From Pseudomonas putida (lineage in GTDB: Bacteria; Pseudomonadota; Gammaproteobacteria; Pseudomonadales; Pseudomonadaceae): a stretch of DNA of 64,000 nt. The position numbers and the translations under genes are program-made. Location of the stretch: positions 5,695,501 through 5,759,500 of the forward strand of contig NZ_CP018846.1 in NCBI RefSeq assembly GCF_002025705.1, read 5' to 3'. The first letter of the stretch is position 1. Each line of letters begins with the position of its first letter. Positions 50,791 through 58,935 of the stretch are shown here, piece by piece. Under the pieces are notes generated by a model. That model searched no databases. It worked only from the letters and a program-made list of their open reading frames with translations, and had not been told where the DNA came from.

Positions 50791-51854
50791 GAATCGTTCC
50801 TCATGTGGTGGGTGATGCTTACCCCGGCCACGGGCCGCAGGCGCCAGCCATGGCCAACCCCGACGCGCACCTTGTCGACCACGCGAATGCGGTAGTTCAC
50901 CAGCACCATGCTCAGCAACAGCAGGGCGCCGCCAGCGTTATGCGCCACAGCCACGGCCAGCGGCAGGTGGAACAGCACATTGCTGACTCCCAGGCCGATT
51001 TGCACTGCCAGCGCCAGCAACACCAGCCGCGACAGGCCGGTGAGGCCACAGCGGTGCAGCTTCCAGCTGAGCATCAGCAGTACACAGGTCACCAGTAGCG
51101 CGCCCAGGCGATGGCTGATGTGGATGGCCGTGCGCGCATCGCTGTCCAGCTGCCCACCCAGGTAATTGGGGCCGACATGCTGCGTGAGGTGGAAGCCGTT
51201 GCTGAAGTTTGCCGCTGGCCACCACTGGCCATGGCAGGTGGGCAGGTCGATACAGGCGACCGCCGCGTAGTTGGAGCTGACCCAGCCGCCCAGAGCAATC
51301 TGGCCAATCACCACCAGCAGGGCCAACGCGGCTATCCGTCGAAGACTGAGTGGCAGTTTCGGCAAGGGCGCAAAGGCCCGGGATAGACGCAGGGACAGCA
51401 GGAACAGCAAGCTCAGTGTGGTGAAGCCGCCCAGCAGGTGCGCGGTGACCACTTGCGGCCACAACTTGAGGGTGACGGTCCACATGCCAAACGCCGCCTG
51501 CGCCAGCACCACGCCCAGCAGCAGCAGGGGCAGGCGATAGGGCTGGCCATCGCGGGCATGCCGGCGAACCGCCTGCAAGGCGAGCAGGGCGATCACCACG
51601 GCGAGGGTGCCGGCGAAGTAGCGGTGGACCATCTCGGCCCAGCCCTTGGCTTCTTCCACCGGGTGGTCAGGGAAGTGCAGTCCGGCATGGGCCAGCTGCG
51701 CTTCGCTCTTGGGCACGCTGATGAAGCCGTAGCAGCCAGGCCAGTCGGGGCAGCCTAGCCCGGCGTGGGTCAGCCGGGTGTAGGCACCGAGCAGGACAAC
51801 CAGCAGCGCCAGCAGGGTAGCGAACACAGCTATACGGAATCCGGGTCTGGCCAT
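50775..51854 (-). CDS. ctaA: Haem A synthase (COX15/CtaA)
   Basis: A 359-aa membrane protein with eight helices. Conserved histidine-bearing motifs are seen in EMVHRYFAG, VTAHLLGG, IHISHRLGA and AVAHNAGGA, the two haem sites. A cysteine pair lies in GLGCPDWPGC. It oxidises haem O to haem A. It begins 9 bp after the upstream gene. Confidence 0.94.
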   Translation of the reverse strand: MARPGFRIAVFATLLALLVVLLGAYTRLTHAGLGCPDWPGCYGFISVPKSEAQLAHAGLHFPDHPVEEAKGWAEMVHRYFAGTLAVVIALLALQAVRRHARDGQPYRLPLLLLGVVLAQAAFGMWTVTLKLWPQVVTAHLLGGFTTLSLLFLLSLRLSRAFAPLPKLPLSLRRIAALALLVVIGQIALGGWVSSNYAAVACIDLPTCHGQWWPAANFSNGFHLTQHVGPNYLGGQLDSDARTAIHISHRLGALLVTCVLLMLSWKLHRCGLTGLSRLVLLALAVQIGLGVSNVLFHLPLAVAVAHNAGGALLLLSMVLVNYRIRVVDKVRVGVGHGWRLRPVAGVSITHHMRNDSWRRF

Positions 51855-51863
51855 GGCAGGCTC

Positions 51864-52445
51864 CTAGCCGATGTTGGACAGCTTGAGCAGGTGGCGCAGG
51901 TCGTCGAGCACGTGCTTGCCGTTGACCTTGGCGTCGTAGCGCAGCACCAGGTTGCCGTGCGGGTCGACAATCCACAGCTGTGGGCCGGGCTCGCCAACCT
52001 TCTGCAAGTAGCGCTGGGCATCCAGAGGGTAGCGTTGCAACTGCGGATACTCGCGCTCCAGCAGCGCCTGGTAATCGCTGGCCAACGGTTGGGCAGCAGC
52101 CAACGCATGGCTGGCACGGCTGGCGTCACGGCCCAGACCGACCTGGATCTGCCGCACCAGGTACACCAGGCGCTGACAGTCCTCGGCGCAAACTGCGGGA
52201 GCGCTGACCAGCAGTTGCCAACGTTGGTCCTCACCTGCAATGCCGATGTCGGCGCGGGTCTCGCCATTGCCGATCATCGCACCGTGGTAGCTGCGGCCAT
52301 CCGGCACCCAGAACTGGAGCTTGTACATGCAGGTGGCCAGGATCATCGGGCCGAGCACCACCAGCAGAATCAGAATCAGCTGCAAACGCCCGCGGGCTCT
52401 GGGCTTGCTACGTTCAGGCAGGCCCAGTGGAGTGGCGGTGGCCAT
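51864..52445 (-). CDS. Unrecognised membrane-anchored protein in the cox cluster
   Basis: A 193-aa protein with one N-terminal membrane helix (about 22-42) after a basic, proline-rich start, then a soluble domain outside. The soluble part has a cysteine pair in APAVCAEDCQRLVYLVRQ and ends with PGPQLWIVDPHGNLVLRYD, which recalls the last strands of a thioredoxin-like or SCO-like fold. AAGGAG precedes the ATG. It lies between surf1 (overlap of 32 bp) and ctaA, so a role in oxidase or copper assembly is inferred from context only. Confidence 0.7.
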   Translation of the reverse strand: MATATPLGLPERSKPRARGRLQLILILLVVLGPMILATCMYKLQFWVPDGRSYHGAMIGNGETRADIGIAGEDQRWQLLVSAPAVCAEDCQRLVYLVRQIQVGLGRDASRASHALAAAQPLASDYQALLEREYPQLQRYPLDAQRYLQKVGEPGPQLWIVDPHGNLVLRYDAKVNGKHVLDDLRHLLKLSNIG

Positions 52446-53151
52446 GCTGTTTCTCCTTGTTTTTGTGCCAGCCGAAATAGAGGTAGAGCAGCACCAGCGC
52501 GATGGCCAGCGCAAACCATTGCACGGCGTAACCGAGGTGTTTTTCCGGGCCCATGCCGACTATCGGCCAGTCCAGCCGATAAGCAGCCGGGCCAGGCTCC
52601 AGGCGTACTTCATGGGCGAAGCCTTCGCGATCAAGCTGCTGCCACAGCTGCGCAGCGTCGACTGCGGTGAGCAGGTGCGGCCATTGCCCACCGACCGGGT
52701 CGGGGTGCAGCTGGAAGGTGTTGCCCGGCGCCACATACACCGACGCGTTCAGTGCCAGGGCTTGGTCGGGCGTGTCGAAATGCACCGGTACGCGGCGGTC
52801 CGGCCACGCCAGCCAGCCGCGGTTGACCAGCAGCCACAGGCCGCTGGGCTGATCATGGAAGGGTTGCAACACCTCGACACCTGCCTGGCCGTCACGCATG
52901 CGGTTATCCAGCAGCAGGCTGTGCTCGGCGTCAAAGCGGCCGTAGAGGTGCACCCGGCGGTAGGCAGAGTCCTTCGTCTGCAGCAGCTGGGTGGTGGCCA
53001 GCGGGGCATCGACCTCGCGCTCGGCATAGGTGGCCAGCAGTAAGCGCTTCTGCTCGGCCCGGCCGAGCTGCCAGCAGCCGAGCGCGATCAGCCCCGGCAG
53101 TAGCGCGAGCACCACCAAGGTCGGTATCCAGCCCGGGCGAAACGGCCTCAC
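52414..53151 (-). CDS. SURF1 family protein
   Basis: A 245-aa protein with two membrane helices (about 8-26 and 213-232) enclosing a periplasmic domain, the SURF1 topology. The family segments CWQLGRAEQKR, LDNRMRDGQAGVEVLQPF and LVNRGWLAWP are visible. Surf1 helps insert haem A into subunit I. The GTG start at 53151 has GAGG 7 bp upstream. It is divergent from the DUF2909 gene with 51 bp between. Confidence 0.9.
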   Translation of the reverse strand: MRPFRPGWIPTLVVLALLPGLIALGCWQLGRAEQKRLLLATYAEREVDAPLATTQLLQTKDSAYRRVHLYGRFDAEHSLLLDNRMRDGQAGVEVLQPFHDQPSGLWLLVNRGWLAWPDRRVPVHFDTPDQALALNASVYVAPGNTFQLHPDPVGGQWPHLLTAVDAAQLWQQLDREGFAHEVRLEPGPAAYRLDWPIVGMGPEKHLGYAVQWFALAIALVLLYLYFGWHKNKEKQHGHRHSTGPA

Positions 53152-53202
53152 GGGCGCCTCGCTATACTTATCCACATCACCGCATCCCCCCGGAGAAGCG
53201 CC

Positions 53203-53406
53203 ATGCTCAAGGCCGCGATAGTCCTGATGCTGTTGGCCACGGTTGCCAGCCTGTTCAGTGGCCTGGTGTTCCTGGTCAAGGACGATGAAAACTCGACCCG
53301 CTTGCTCAAAGCCCTTACCGTGCGGGTGACCCTGGCGGCCCTGACCATCGGCCTGGTCGCCTGGGGCTTCATCAGTGGCCAGCTGGTCTCCCACGCCCCG
53401 TTCTAG
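53203..53406 (+). CDS. DUF2909 twin-transmembrane protein
   Basis: A 67-aa protein consisting of two membrane helices (about 4-24 and 41-62) and a short charged link (KDDENSTRLLKALTVR), the DUF2909 family, usually seen beside cytochrome oxidase genes. CGGAG lies 8 bp before the ATG. It is the only plus-strand gene in the cox region and may be a small accessory subunit; this is inference. Confidence 0.85.
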   Translation: MLKAAIVLMLLATVASLFSGLVFLVKDDENSTRLLKALTVRVTLAALTIGLVAWGFISGQLVSHAPF

Positions 53407-53423
53407 CTACTTCACCGTCCCTT

Positions 53424-53554
53424 TGTAGGAGCGGCCTTGTGTCGCGAAAGGGCTGCGGAGCAGCCCCGGCATTCTGTGCAGTCAAGCTGAAATCCTGGAG
53501 CTACTACGCGCCCCTTTCCGACCGGTCCGGCGCCGCGGCAAGGCCGCTCCTACA
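53424..53554. repeat. REP pair
   Basis: TGTAGGAGCGGCCTTGTGTCGCG at the left and GGCAAGGCCGCTCCTACA at the right, with the CCGACCGGTCCGGCGCCG core; between DUF2909 and coxC. Confidence 0.9.
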
Positions 53555-53573
53555 AAGGGCCCTCAATGGCCTG

Positions 53574-54461
53574 TCAGAGCACATACACAAAGATGAACAG
53601 CCCCACCCACACCACATCGACGAAGTGCCAGTACCAGCTCGCCGCCTCGAAACCGAAGTGCTTGTCGGGGTTGAAGTGCCCGCGCAGGATGCGCACGAAC
53701 ATCACGATCAGGATGATCGTGCCCAGGGTCACGTGGGCGCCGTGAAAGCCGGTAAGCATGAAGAACGTCGCGCCATAGATGCCCGAGCCCAAGGTCAACC
53801 CGAGCTTGGTGTAGGCCTCGTGGTATTCGTAGGCCTGCAGCGAGATGAAGCTGAGACCCAGCAGGATGGTCAGCGCCATCCAGAATTTCAGCGGGCCGCG
53901 GTGGTCACGGCGCAGGGCATGGTGCGCGATGGTAATGGTCACGCTGGAGCTGACCAGCAAGATGGTGTTGATCAGCGGCAGGTGCCACGGGTCGATCACT
54001 TCCTTGGGCGGCGGGAACAGTTTCGGGTCCGGCGTGTGCAGCAGCGGCCAGGTGAACTCGAAGGTCGGCCACAGCATGTGCGCCACCCCTTTGGCCCCTT
54101 CACCGCCCAGCCAGGGCCCGGCCAGCACGCGCACATAGAACAGCGCGCCGAAGAAGGCCATGAAGAACATTACTTCCGAGAAGATGAACCAGCTCATGCC
54201 CCAACGGAACGAGCGGTCCAGCTGCGGGCTGTACAGCCCGGCGCGGCTCTCGCGAACCACCGAGCCGAACCAGCCGAACAACATGTAGGCCAGGAACAGC
54301 GCGCCGACGAAGAAGATCAACGGCCCGTGTGACGACGGGTGGCCGGCCTTGATGTCGTTGAACCAGGTGCCCAGGCCGAACACCGTGATGAACATGCCGA
54401 TGGTGGCGATGATCGGCCACTTGCTCTGCGCCGGAACGTAGTAATGCTCATGACTTGCCAT
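53574..54461 (-). CDS. coxC: Cytochrome c oxidase subunit III
   Basis: A 295-aa membrane protein with seven helices. Typical segments: GWFGSVVRESRAGLYSPQLDRSFRWGM split around conserved residues, FISLQAYEYHEAY, FFMLTGFHGAHV and ASWYWHFVDVVW. The ATG at 54461 has AAGGAG upstream; the longer frame reaches into the ctaG end and is not used. It is downstream of ctaG with 16 bp between. Confidence 0.95.
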   Translation of the reverse strand: MASHEHYYVPAQSKWPIIATIGMFITVFGLGTWFNDIKAGHPSSHGPLIFFVGALFLAYMLFGWFGSVVRESRAGLYSPQLDRSFRWGMSWFIFSEVMFFMAFFGALFYVRVLAGPWLGGEGAKGVAHMLWPTFEFTWPLLHTPDPKLFPPPKEVIDPWHLPLINTILLVSSSVTITIAHHALRRDHRGPLKFWMALTILLGLSFISLQAYEYHEAYTKLGLTLGSGIYGATFFMLTGFHGAHVTLGTIILIVMFVRILRGHFNPDKHFGFEAASWYWHFVDVVWVGLFIFVYVL

Positions 54462-54477
54462 TGCTGTTCTCCTTCCC

Positions 54478-55044
54478 TCAACGGGCGCCCTGGACGTCCT
54501 GTACCGCGGCATGGGCGACCGGCGGATGACGCGCAGTGATGTCGAACAAGGTGTAGGCCAGTGTCAGGTGCTTCACGCTGGCCGGCAGGTCGCGGTCGAC
54601 GATGAAGCGCACCGGCATCTCGATGCGTTCGCCGGGCTGCAGCACCTGCTGGGTAAAGCAGAAGCACTCGGTCTTGTGGAAATACGCCGCGGCCTCGGCC
54701 GGGGTGATGCTGGGTATCGCTTGCGCACTCATCGGCCGGTTGGTCGGGTTGTGCGCAACGAAGATCATCTGGTTCACCGCCCCCGGGTTGACCTCAAGCT
54801 CGTCGCCTTTGGAGTAGAAGTCCCAGACCATGTCGCTGGCGTTGGTCGACATGAACTGCACCCGTACCGAACGCGTCGGGTCGCTGACCTGGCTGCCCTC
54901 GTATTGCCCGCCGGTCTTGCCGTTGATGCCGAATGCCTTGCACATCACGTCATACATGGGCACCAGGGCGAAACCGAAGCCGAACATCACCACCGTCAGC
55001 AGCAGCAGGCGGGTGACCAGGCGCTTGAGCGATGAGCCCTTCAT
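54478..55044 (-). CDS. ctaG: Cytochrome c oxidase assembly protein CtaG/Cox11
   Basis: A 188-aa copper chaperone with one N-terminal helix (about 10-30), a conserved cysteine near residue 35 (YDVMCKAFG) and the copper-binding ECFCFTQQ motif in an immunoglobulin-like domain. It supplies copper to the CuB site of subunit I. Gene lies between ctaD and coxC in the usual order. Confidence 0.94.
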   Translation of the reverse strand: MKGSSLKRLVTRLLLLTVVMFGFGFALVPMYDVMCKAFGINGKTGGQYEGSQVSDPTRSVRVQFMSTNASDMVWDFYSKGDELEVNPGAVNQMIFVAHNPTNRPMSAQAIPSITPAEAAAYFHKTECFCFTQQVLQPGERIEMPVRFIVDRDLPASVKHLTLAYTLFDITARHPPVAHAAVQDVQGAR

Positions 55045-55054
55045 GGTGGCGCTC

Positions 55055-56644
55055 CTACTTCACTTCCGGTGGGGTCTGGAAGGTGTGGTAAGGCGCAGGC
55101 GAGGGGATCGACCATTCCAGGCCCTCGGCGCCATCCCAGGGCTTGGCCGGGGCAGGTGCGCCGCCACGGATGCACTTGATGACGATGAACAGGAAGAACA
55201 GCTGCGTAGTGCCGAACAGGAAGGCCCCGATCGACGACACCATGTTGAAGTCGGCGAACTGCAGGTTGTAGTCGGGAATACGCCGTGGCATCCCGGCCAA
55301 CCCCACGAAATGCATGGGGAAGAAGGCCATGTTCATGCCAACGAACGACAGCCAGAAATGCAGCTTGCCGAGGGTCTCGTCATACATGTGGCCGGTCCAT
55401 TTCGGTAGCCAGTAGTAGGCCGAGGCAAAGATGCCGAAAATCGCCCCGGGCACCAGCACATAGTGGAAGTGCGCCACCACGAAGTAAGTGTCGTGGTACT
55501 GGAAGTCCGCCGGGGCGATGGCCAGCATCAGCCCGGAGAAACCTCCGATGGTGAACAGGATGACGAAGGCGATGGCGAACAGCATCGGCGTCTCGAAGCT
55601 CAGCGAGCCTTCCCACATGGTGCTGACCCAGTTGAACACCTTCACCCCGGTGGGCACGGCGATCAGCATGGTGGCGTACATGAAGAACAGCTCGCCGACC
55701 ACCGGGATGCCGACCACGAACATGTGGTGGGCCCAGACGATGAACGACAGGAAGGCAATGGCGCCGGTGGCGTACACCATGGAGGTGTAGCCAAACAGCG
55801 GCTTGCGCGAGAACGCCGGGATGATCGAACTGACCGCGCCGAAAGCCGGCAGGATCATGATGTACACCTCGGGGTGGCCGAAGAACCAGAACACATGCTG
55901 GAACAGCACCGGGTCACCGCCACCGGCGGCGCTGAAGAAGCTGGTGCCGAAGTGGATATCCATCAGCATCATGGTCACCACGCCAGCCAGCACCGGCATC
56001 ACCGCGATCAGCAGGAACGCGGTAATCAGCCAGGTCCAGACGAACAGCGGCATCTTCATCAGGGTCATGCCTGGGGCGCGCAGGTTGAGGATGGTGGCGA
56101 TCACGTTGATCGCGCCCATGATCGAGCTGATGCCCATCAGGTGGATGGCGAAGATGAAGAAGGTGACGCTGGCCGGGGCGTAGGTAGTCGACAGCGGGGC
56201 GTAGAAGGTCCAGCCGAAGTTCGGCCCGCCGCCCGGGCTGAACAGGGTCGAAACCAGCAGCAGGAAGGCCGCCGGCAGCAGCCAGAAGCTGAAGTTGTTC
56301 ATCCGCGGCAGGGCCATGTCGGGCGCGCCGATCATCAGCGGGATCATCCAGTTGGCCAGGCCGACAAAGGCCGGCATCACTGCGCCGAACACCATTATCA
56401 GGCCATGCATGGTGGTCATCTGGTTGAAGAACGCAGGCTCCACGATCTGCAGCCCTGGCTGGAACAGCTCGGCGCGAATGACCATGGCGAACGAGCCGCC
56501 GAGCAGAAACATCATGAAGGCGAACCACAGGTACATCGTGCCGATGTCCTTGTGGTTGGTGGTCAGCACCCAGCGCATCAGGCCCTTGGCCGGGCCGTGG
56601 GCGTGGTCATGGCCGTGGGCGTGGTCGTCGATCACTGCACTCAT
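55055..56644 (-). CDS. ctaD: Cytochrome c oxidase subunit I (aa3/caa3 type)
   Basis: A 529-aa subunit with twelve helices. Ligands are recognisable: the haem a histidine in TMHGLIM, CuB and cross-linked tyrosine in WFFGHPEVYIMILP, the paired histidines in WAHHMFVVG, and the haem ligands in VAHFHYVL. The K-channel residues are present. It reduces oxygen to water and pumps protons. The N-terminus has a histidine-rich stretch (DDHAHGHDHAHG). Confidence 0.97.
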   Translation of the reverse strand: MSAVIDDHAHGHDHAHGPAKGLMRWVLTTNHKDIGTMYLWFAFMMFLLGGSFAMVIRAELFQPGLQIVEPAFFNQMTTMHGLIMVFGAVMPAFVGLANWMIPLMIGAPDMALPRMNNFSFWLLPAAFLLLVSTLFSPGGGPNFGWTFYAPLSTTYAPASVTFFIFAIHLMGISSIMGAINVIATILNLRAPGMTLMKMPLFVWTWLITAFLLIAVMPVLAGVVTMMLMDIHFGTSFFSAAGGGDPVLFQHVFWFFGHPEVYIMILPAFGAVSSIIPAFSRKPLFGYTSMVYATGAIAFLSFIVWAHHMFVVGIPVVGELFFMYATMLIAVPTGVKVFNWVSTMWEGSLSFETPMLFAIAFVILFTIGGFSGLMLAIAPADFQYHDTYFVVAHFHYVLVPGAIFGIFASAYYWLPKWTGHMYDETLGKLHFWLSFVGMNMAFFPMHFVGLAGMPRRIPDYNLQFADFNMVSSIGAFLFGTTQLFFLFIVIKCIRGGAPAPAKPWDGAEGLEWSIPSPAPYHTFQTPPEVK

Positions 56645-56687
56645 GTCCTGTCTCCTGCAATCCGCTGATTGCCGCGCAAAACCCGGT

Positions 56688-57815
56688 TCACTTGGCTTCT
56701 GCCTGCTTGAGCGCCAGCACGTCCTTCGGCGTGACCATGTCGCCCTTGTTGTTGCCCCAGGCGTTGCGCTCGTATGTGACCACGGCGGCGATGTCGACTT
56801 CCGAAAGCTGCTTGCCGAACGCGGCCATCGCCGTGCCCGGGCGGCCGTGGTACACCGTGCTCAAGTGTTCTTCCTTCGGCCCGGTGGCCACTTTCGAGCC
56901 TTTGAGCGCCGGGAACATGGGTGGCAGGCCCTGGCCCTCGGCCTGGTGACAGGCCACACAGGTGGTGTGGTAGACCTTGTCGCCACGCTCGACCAGCTCT
57001 TCGAGTGTCCAGTCCTTGCTGGTCAGCTCCTTGAGCTTGGCGGCCTCGGCCTTGCGCTCGCCGAGCCAGGTGTCGTAATCAGCCTTGGACTTGACCTCGA
57101 CCACCACCGGCATGAAGCCGTGGTCCTTGCCGCACAGCTCGGTGCACTGGCCGCGGTAGATGCCGGGCTTCTCGATACGGGCCCAGGCTTCGTTGACAAA
57201 GCCTGGGATGGCGTCGCGCTTGACCGCGAAAGCCGGCACCCACCAGGAGTGGATGACGTCGGCGGCGGTCACCAGGAAGCGCACCTTGGCACCCACCGGC
57301 AACACCAGCGGCTGGTCCACTTCGAGCAGGTAATGCTCGTCCTTGGGCGCCTTGTTATGAATCTGCTCGGCGGGGGTGGCCAGGTTGCTGAAGAATTCCA
57401 CATCCTGGCCCAGGTATTTGTAGTGCCACTTCCACTGGTAGCCGGTGACCTGGATGTCGATGTCCGATTCGCTGGCGTCGTAGATGTCGATCAGGGTCTT
57501 GGTGGCCGGAATGGCCATGGCCACCAGTATCAGGAAGGGGACAATGGTCCAGAGGATTTCCACCCAGGTATGCTCGTGGAAATGCGCAGGCTGCTGGCCA
57601 GTGGAACGGCGGTGGATGACCATGGACCAGAACATCGCACCAAACACAACGATGCCGATGATCACGCAGATCCAGAAGATCGTCATGTGCAGGTCGAACA
57701 CGGCGTTGGAGACTTCCGTCGCCCCCGGGTGCATGTTCACGGTCCAGGCGGCGTTGGCCTGACCAAAAACCGACCACAACAGGAGGCCCATCCAGACATG
57801 TGGATGTCGCATCAT
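56688..57815 (-). CDS. coxB: Cytochrome c oxidase subunit II with fused cytochrome c domain
   Basis: A 375-aa subunit. Signal peptide, two membrane helices (about 45-65 and 85-105), the CuA domain with CTELCGKDHGFMPV, and a C-terminal cytochrome c domain with CVACH (about 310) and a methionine ligand further on. The fusion makes this a caa3-type oxidase. First gene of the cox operon. Start at 57815, with a second ATG following directly. Confidence 0.95.
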   Translation of the reverse strand: MMRHPHVWMGLLLWSVFGQANAAWTVNMHPGATEVSNAVFDLHMTIFWICVIIGIVVFGAMFWSMVIHRRSTGQQPAHFHEHTWVEILWTIVPFLILVAMAIPATKTLIDIYDASESDIDIQVTGYQWKWHYKYLGQDVEFFSNLATPAEQIHNKAPKDEHYLLEVDQPLVLPVGAKVRFLVTAADVIHSWWVPAFAVKRDAIPGFVNEAWARIEKPGIYRGQCTELCGKDHGFMPVVVEVKSKADYDTWLGERKAEAAKLKELTSKDWTLEELVERGDKVYHTTCVACHQAEGQGLPPMFPALKGSKVATGPKEEHLSTVYHGRPGTAMAAFGKQLSEVDIAAVVTYERNAWGNNKGDMVTPKDVLALKQAEAK

Positions 57816-58183
57816 TGCGGGTTCCCCTTCTCGTTCTTGTAGTCCCGGAGGCGTGGCCTGCGGCAAGAGGGAACGGCGGTCAAGACTACCTGGCTTCGAC
57901 GACCGAGCCCCTGCAAAAGCAGTCGGGCCTCATCAACGAATCACGTTCAACCGGAGTATAGACAGCGACCAACGGCACGCAACGGCACCGGTGAAATGAA
58001 CTTCACGAATTAGGGAAAAGCCTGCAAAGGCCCGGGCTTGATGGGTTATGGCAAAATAATGGCATTGCGATATGCCGAACTGCGCACACGTTTGCGCGAT
58101 TTATAACAAATGCGTCTTAGGTATTCTGTATACCGAGCTAATTTAGTGTCTTCCGTCTGAAACGTCTTGTCCCTGGAGTTGTC
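57816..58183. other. Divergent promoter region between coxB and the 214-aa gene
   Basis: No gene is seen in these 368 bp. It includes GGTAT-TCTGT-ATACC (58120-58134), a 15-bp inverted repeat 50 bp before the plus-strand start, and GCGCA-N6-TGCGC at 58082-58097. The promoter of the oxidase operon must lie here; no element is firmly assigned. Confidence 0.55.
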
Positions 58184-58828
58184 ATGAACATCGCTGCTGT
58201 ACGCGAGCAGATTAGCCAAGCCCACGATCACGAAGGCCGCACCGGCCAACTGAAAGAGCGTCTCGAGCTGCAACTGCCACACCTGCACCCCTCGATCCAA
58301 CTGCCTGAGCAGGACGCCCAGGGTACTTTGGCGCGCTTCGTCAGCGCTTACATCGATCAAGTTCCGGAGCTGCTGGAAGCTGCCCACAACGTGTCCCGTG
58401 AAGCGGGGATCGAATCCCAGATCAAACCTGTGCTGAAAATTGCCGAAGCCTATTTCCTGCAGCCGCCGAGCGTGATGCAGGGGCATGTGGGCCTCGATTG
58501 CCTGCTGGATGAGGCGTACCTTGCGCACCGCCTGGTGGAGGAGGTCAACGACCTGTACATCCGCCACTTCCAGCAGCCGCTGATTCCGGTCGACACCACC
58601 GTGGCCAACCTTATCGCCCACCAGTTGATCGGCGAAACCTTCGCCAACCAGCTGGATGAGGTAGTGCACCATTCGGTGGATGAAATGCTGGACGACGAAA
58701 GCTTCGCCGCAGAGTCGGTGGAAGCGTATCGCGAAACCCTCCGCAGCCCGCAGACGGGCGAAGCCTGGAAGCGCTGGCCGTGCCTGTCGCGCCAGTTGAA
58801 CGTAGAGTTTGGCCAGGCCAACGCCTGA
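58184..58828 (+). CDS. Unrecognised cytoplasmic protein
   Basis: A 214-aa acidic, helical protein without signal peptide or membrane helix. Residues near 40-100 and 125-180 contain repeated acidic and leucine-rich helices (SAYIDQVPELLEAAHN, DEVVHHSVDEMLDDESF). No catalytic motif is seen. CTGGAG lies 8 bp before the ATG. Conserved position upstream of the cox operon in Pseudomonas is remembered rather than tested. It ends 66 bp before a strong terminator. Confidence 0.7.
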   Translation: MNIAAVREQISQAHDHEGRTGQLKERLELQLPHLHPSIQLPEQDAQGTLARFVSAYIDQVPELLEAAHNVSREAGIESQIKPVLKIAEAYFLQPPSVMQGHVGLDCLLDEAYLAHRLVEEVNDLYIRHFQQPLIPVDTTVANLIAHQLIGETFANQLDEVVHHSVDEMLDDESFAAESVEAYRETLRSPQTGEAWKRWPCLSRQLNVEFGQANA

Positions 58829-58894
58829 CCTGCCGAGCCGGTGGGGGAAAGCGCTCCCGCTGCTGCCCCCCACCTTCGATCATTAATGTCATCC

Positions 58895-58916
58895 GGCCGC
58901 CCTAGGGCGGCCTTTT
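58895..58916 (+). terminator. Palindromic terminator before the 360-aa gene
   Basis: GGCCGCCCTAGGGCGGCC is a perfect 18-bp palindrome followed by TTTT. It ends 20 bp before the next start codon. Confidence 0.85.
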
Positions 58917-58935
58917 CCATTTCAAGGTGATGACA

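Noticed and set aside
55463..56668. 401-codon plus-strand frame opposite ctaD
   Set aside because: Histidine-, arginine- and glutamine-rich shadow of a membrane protein.
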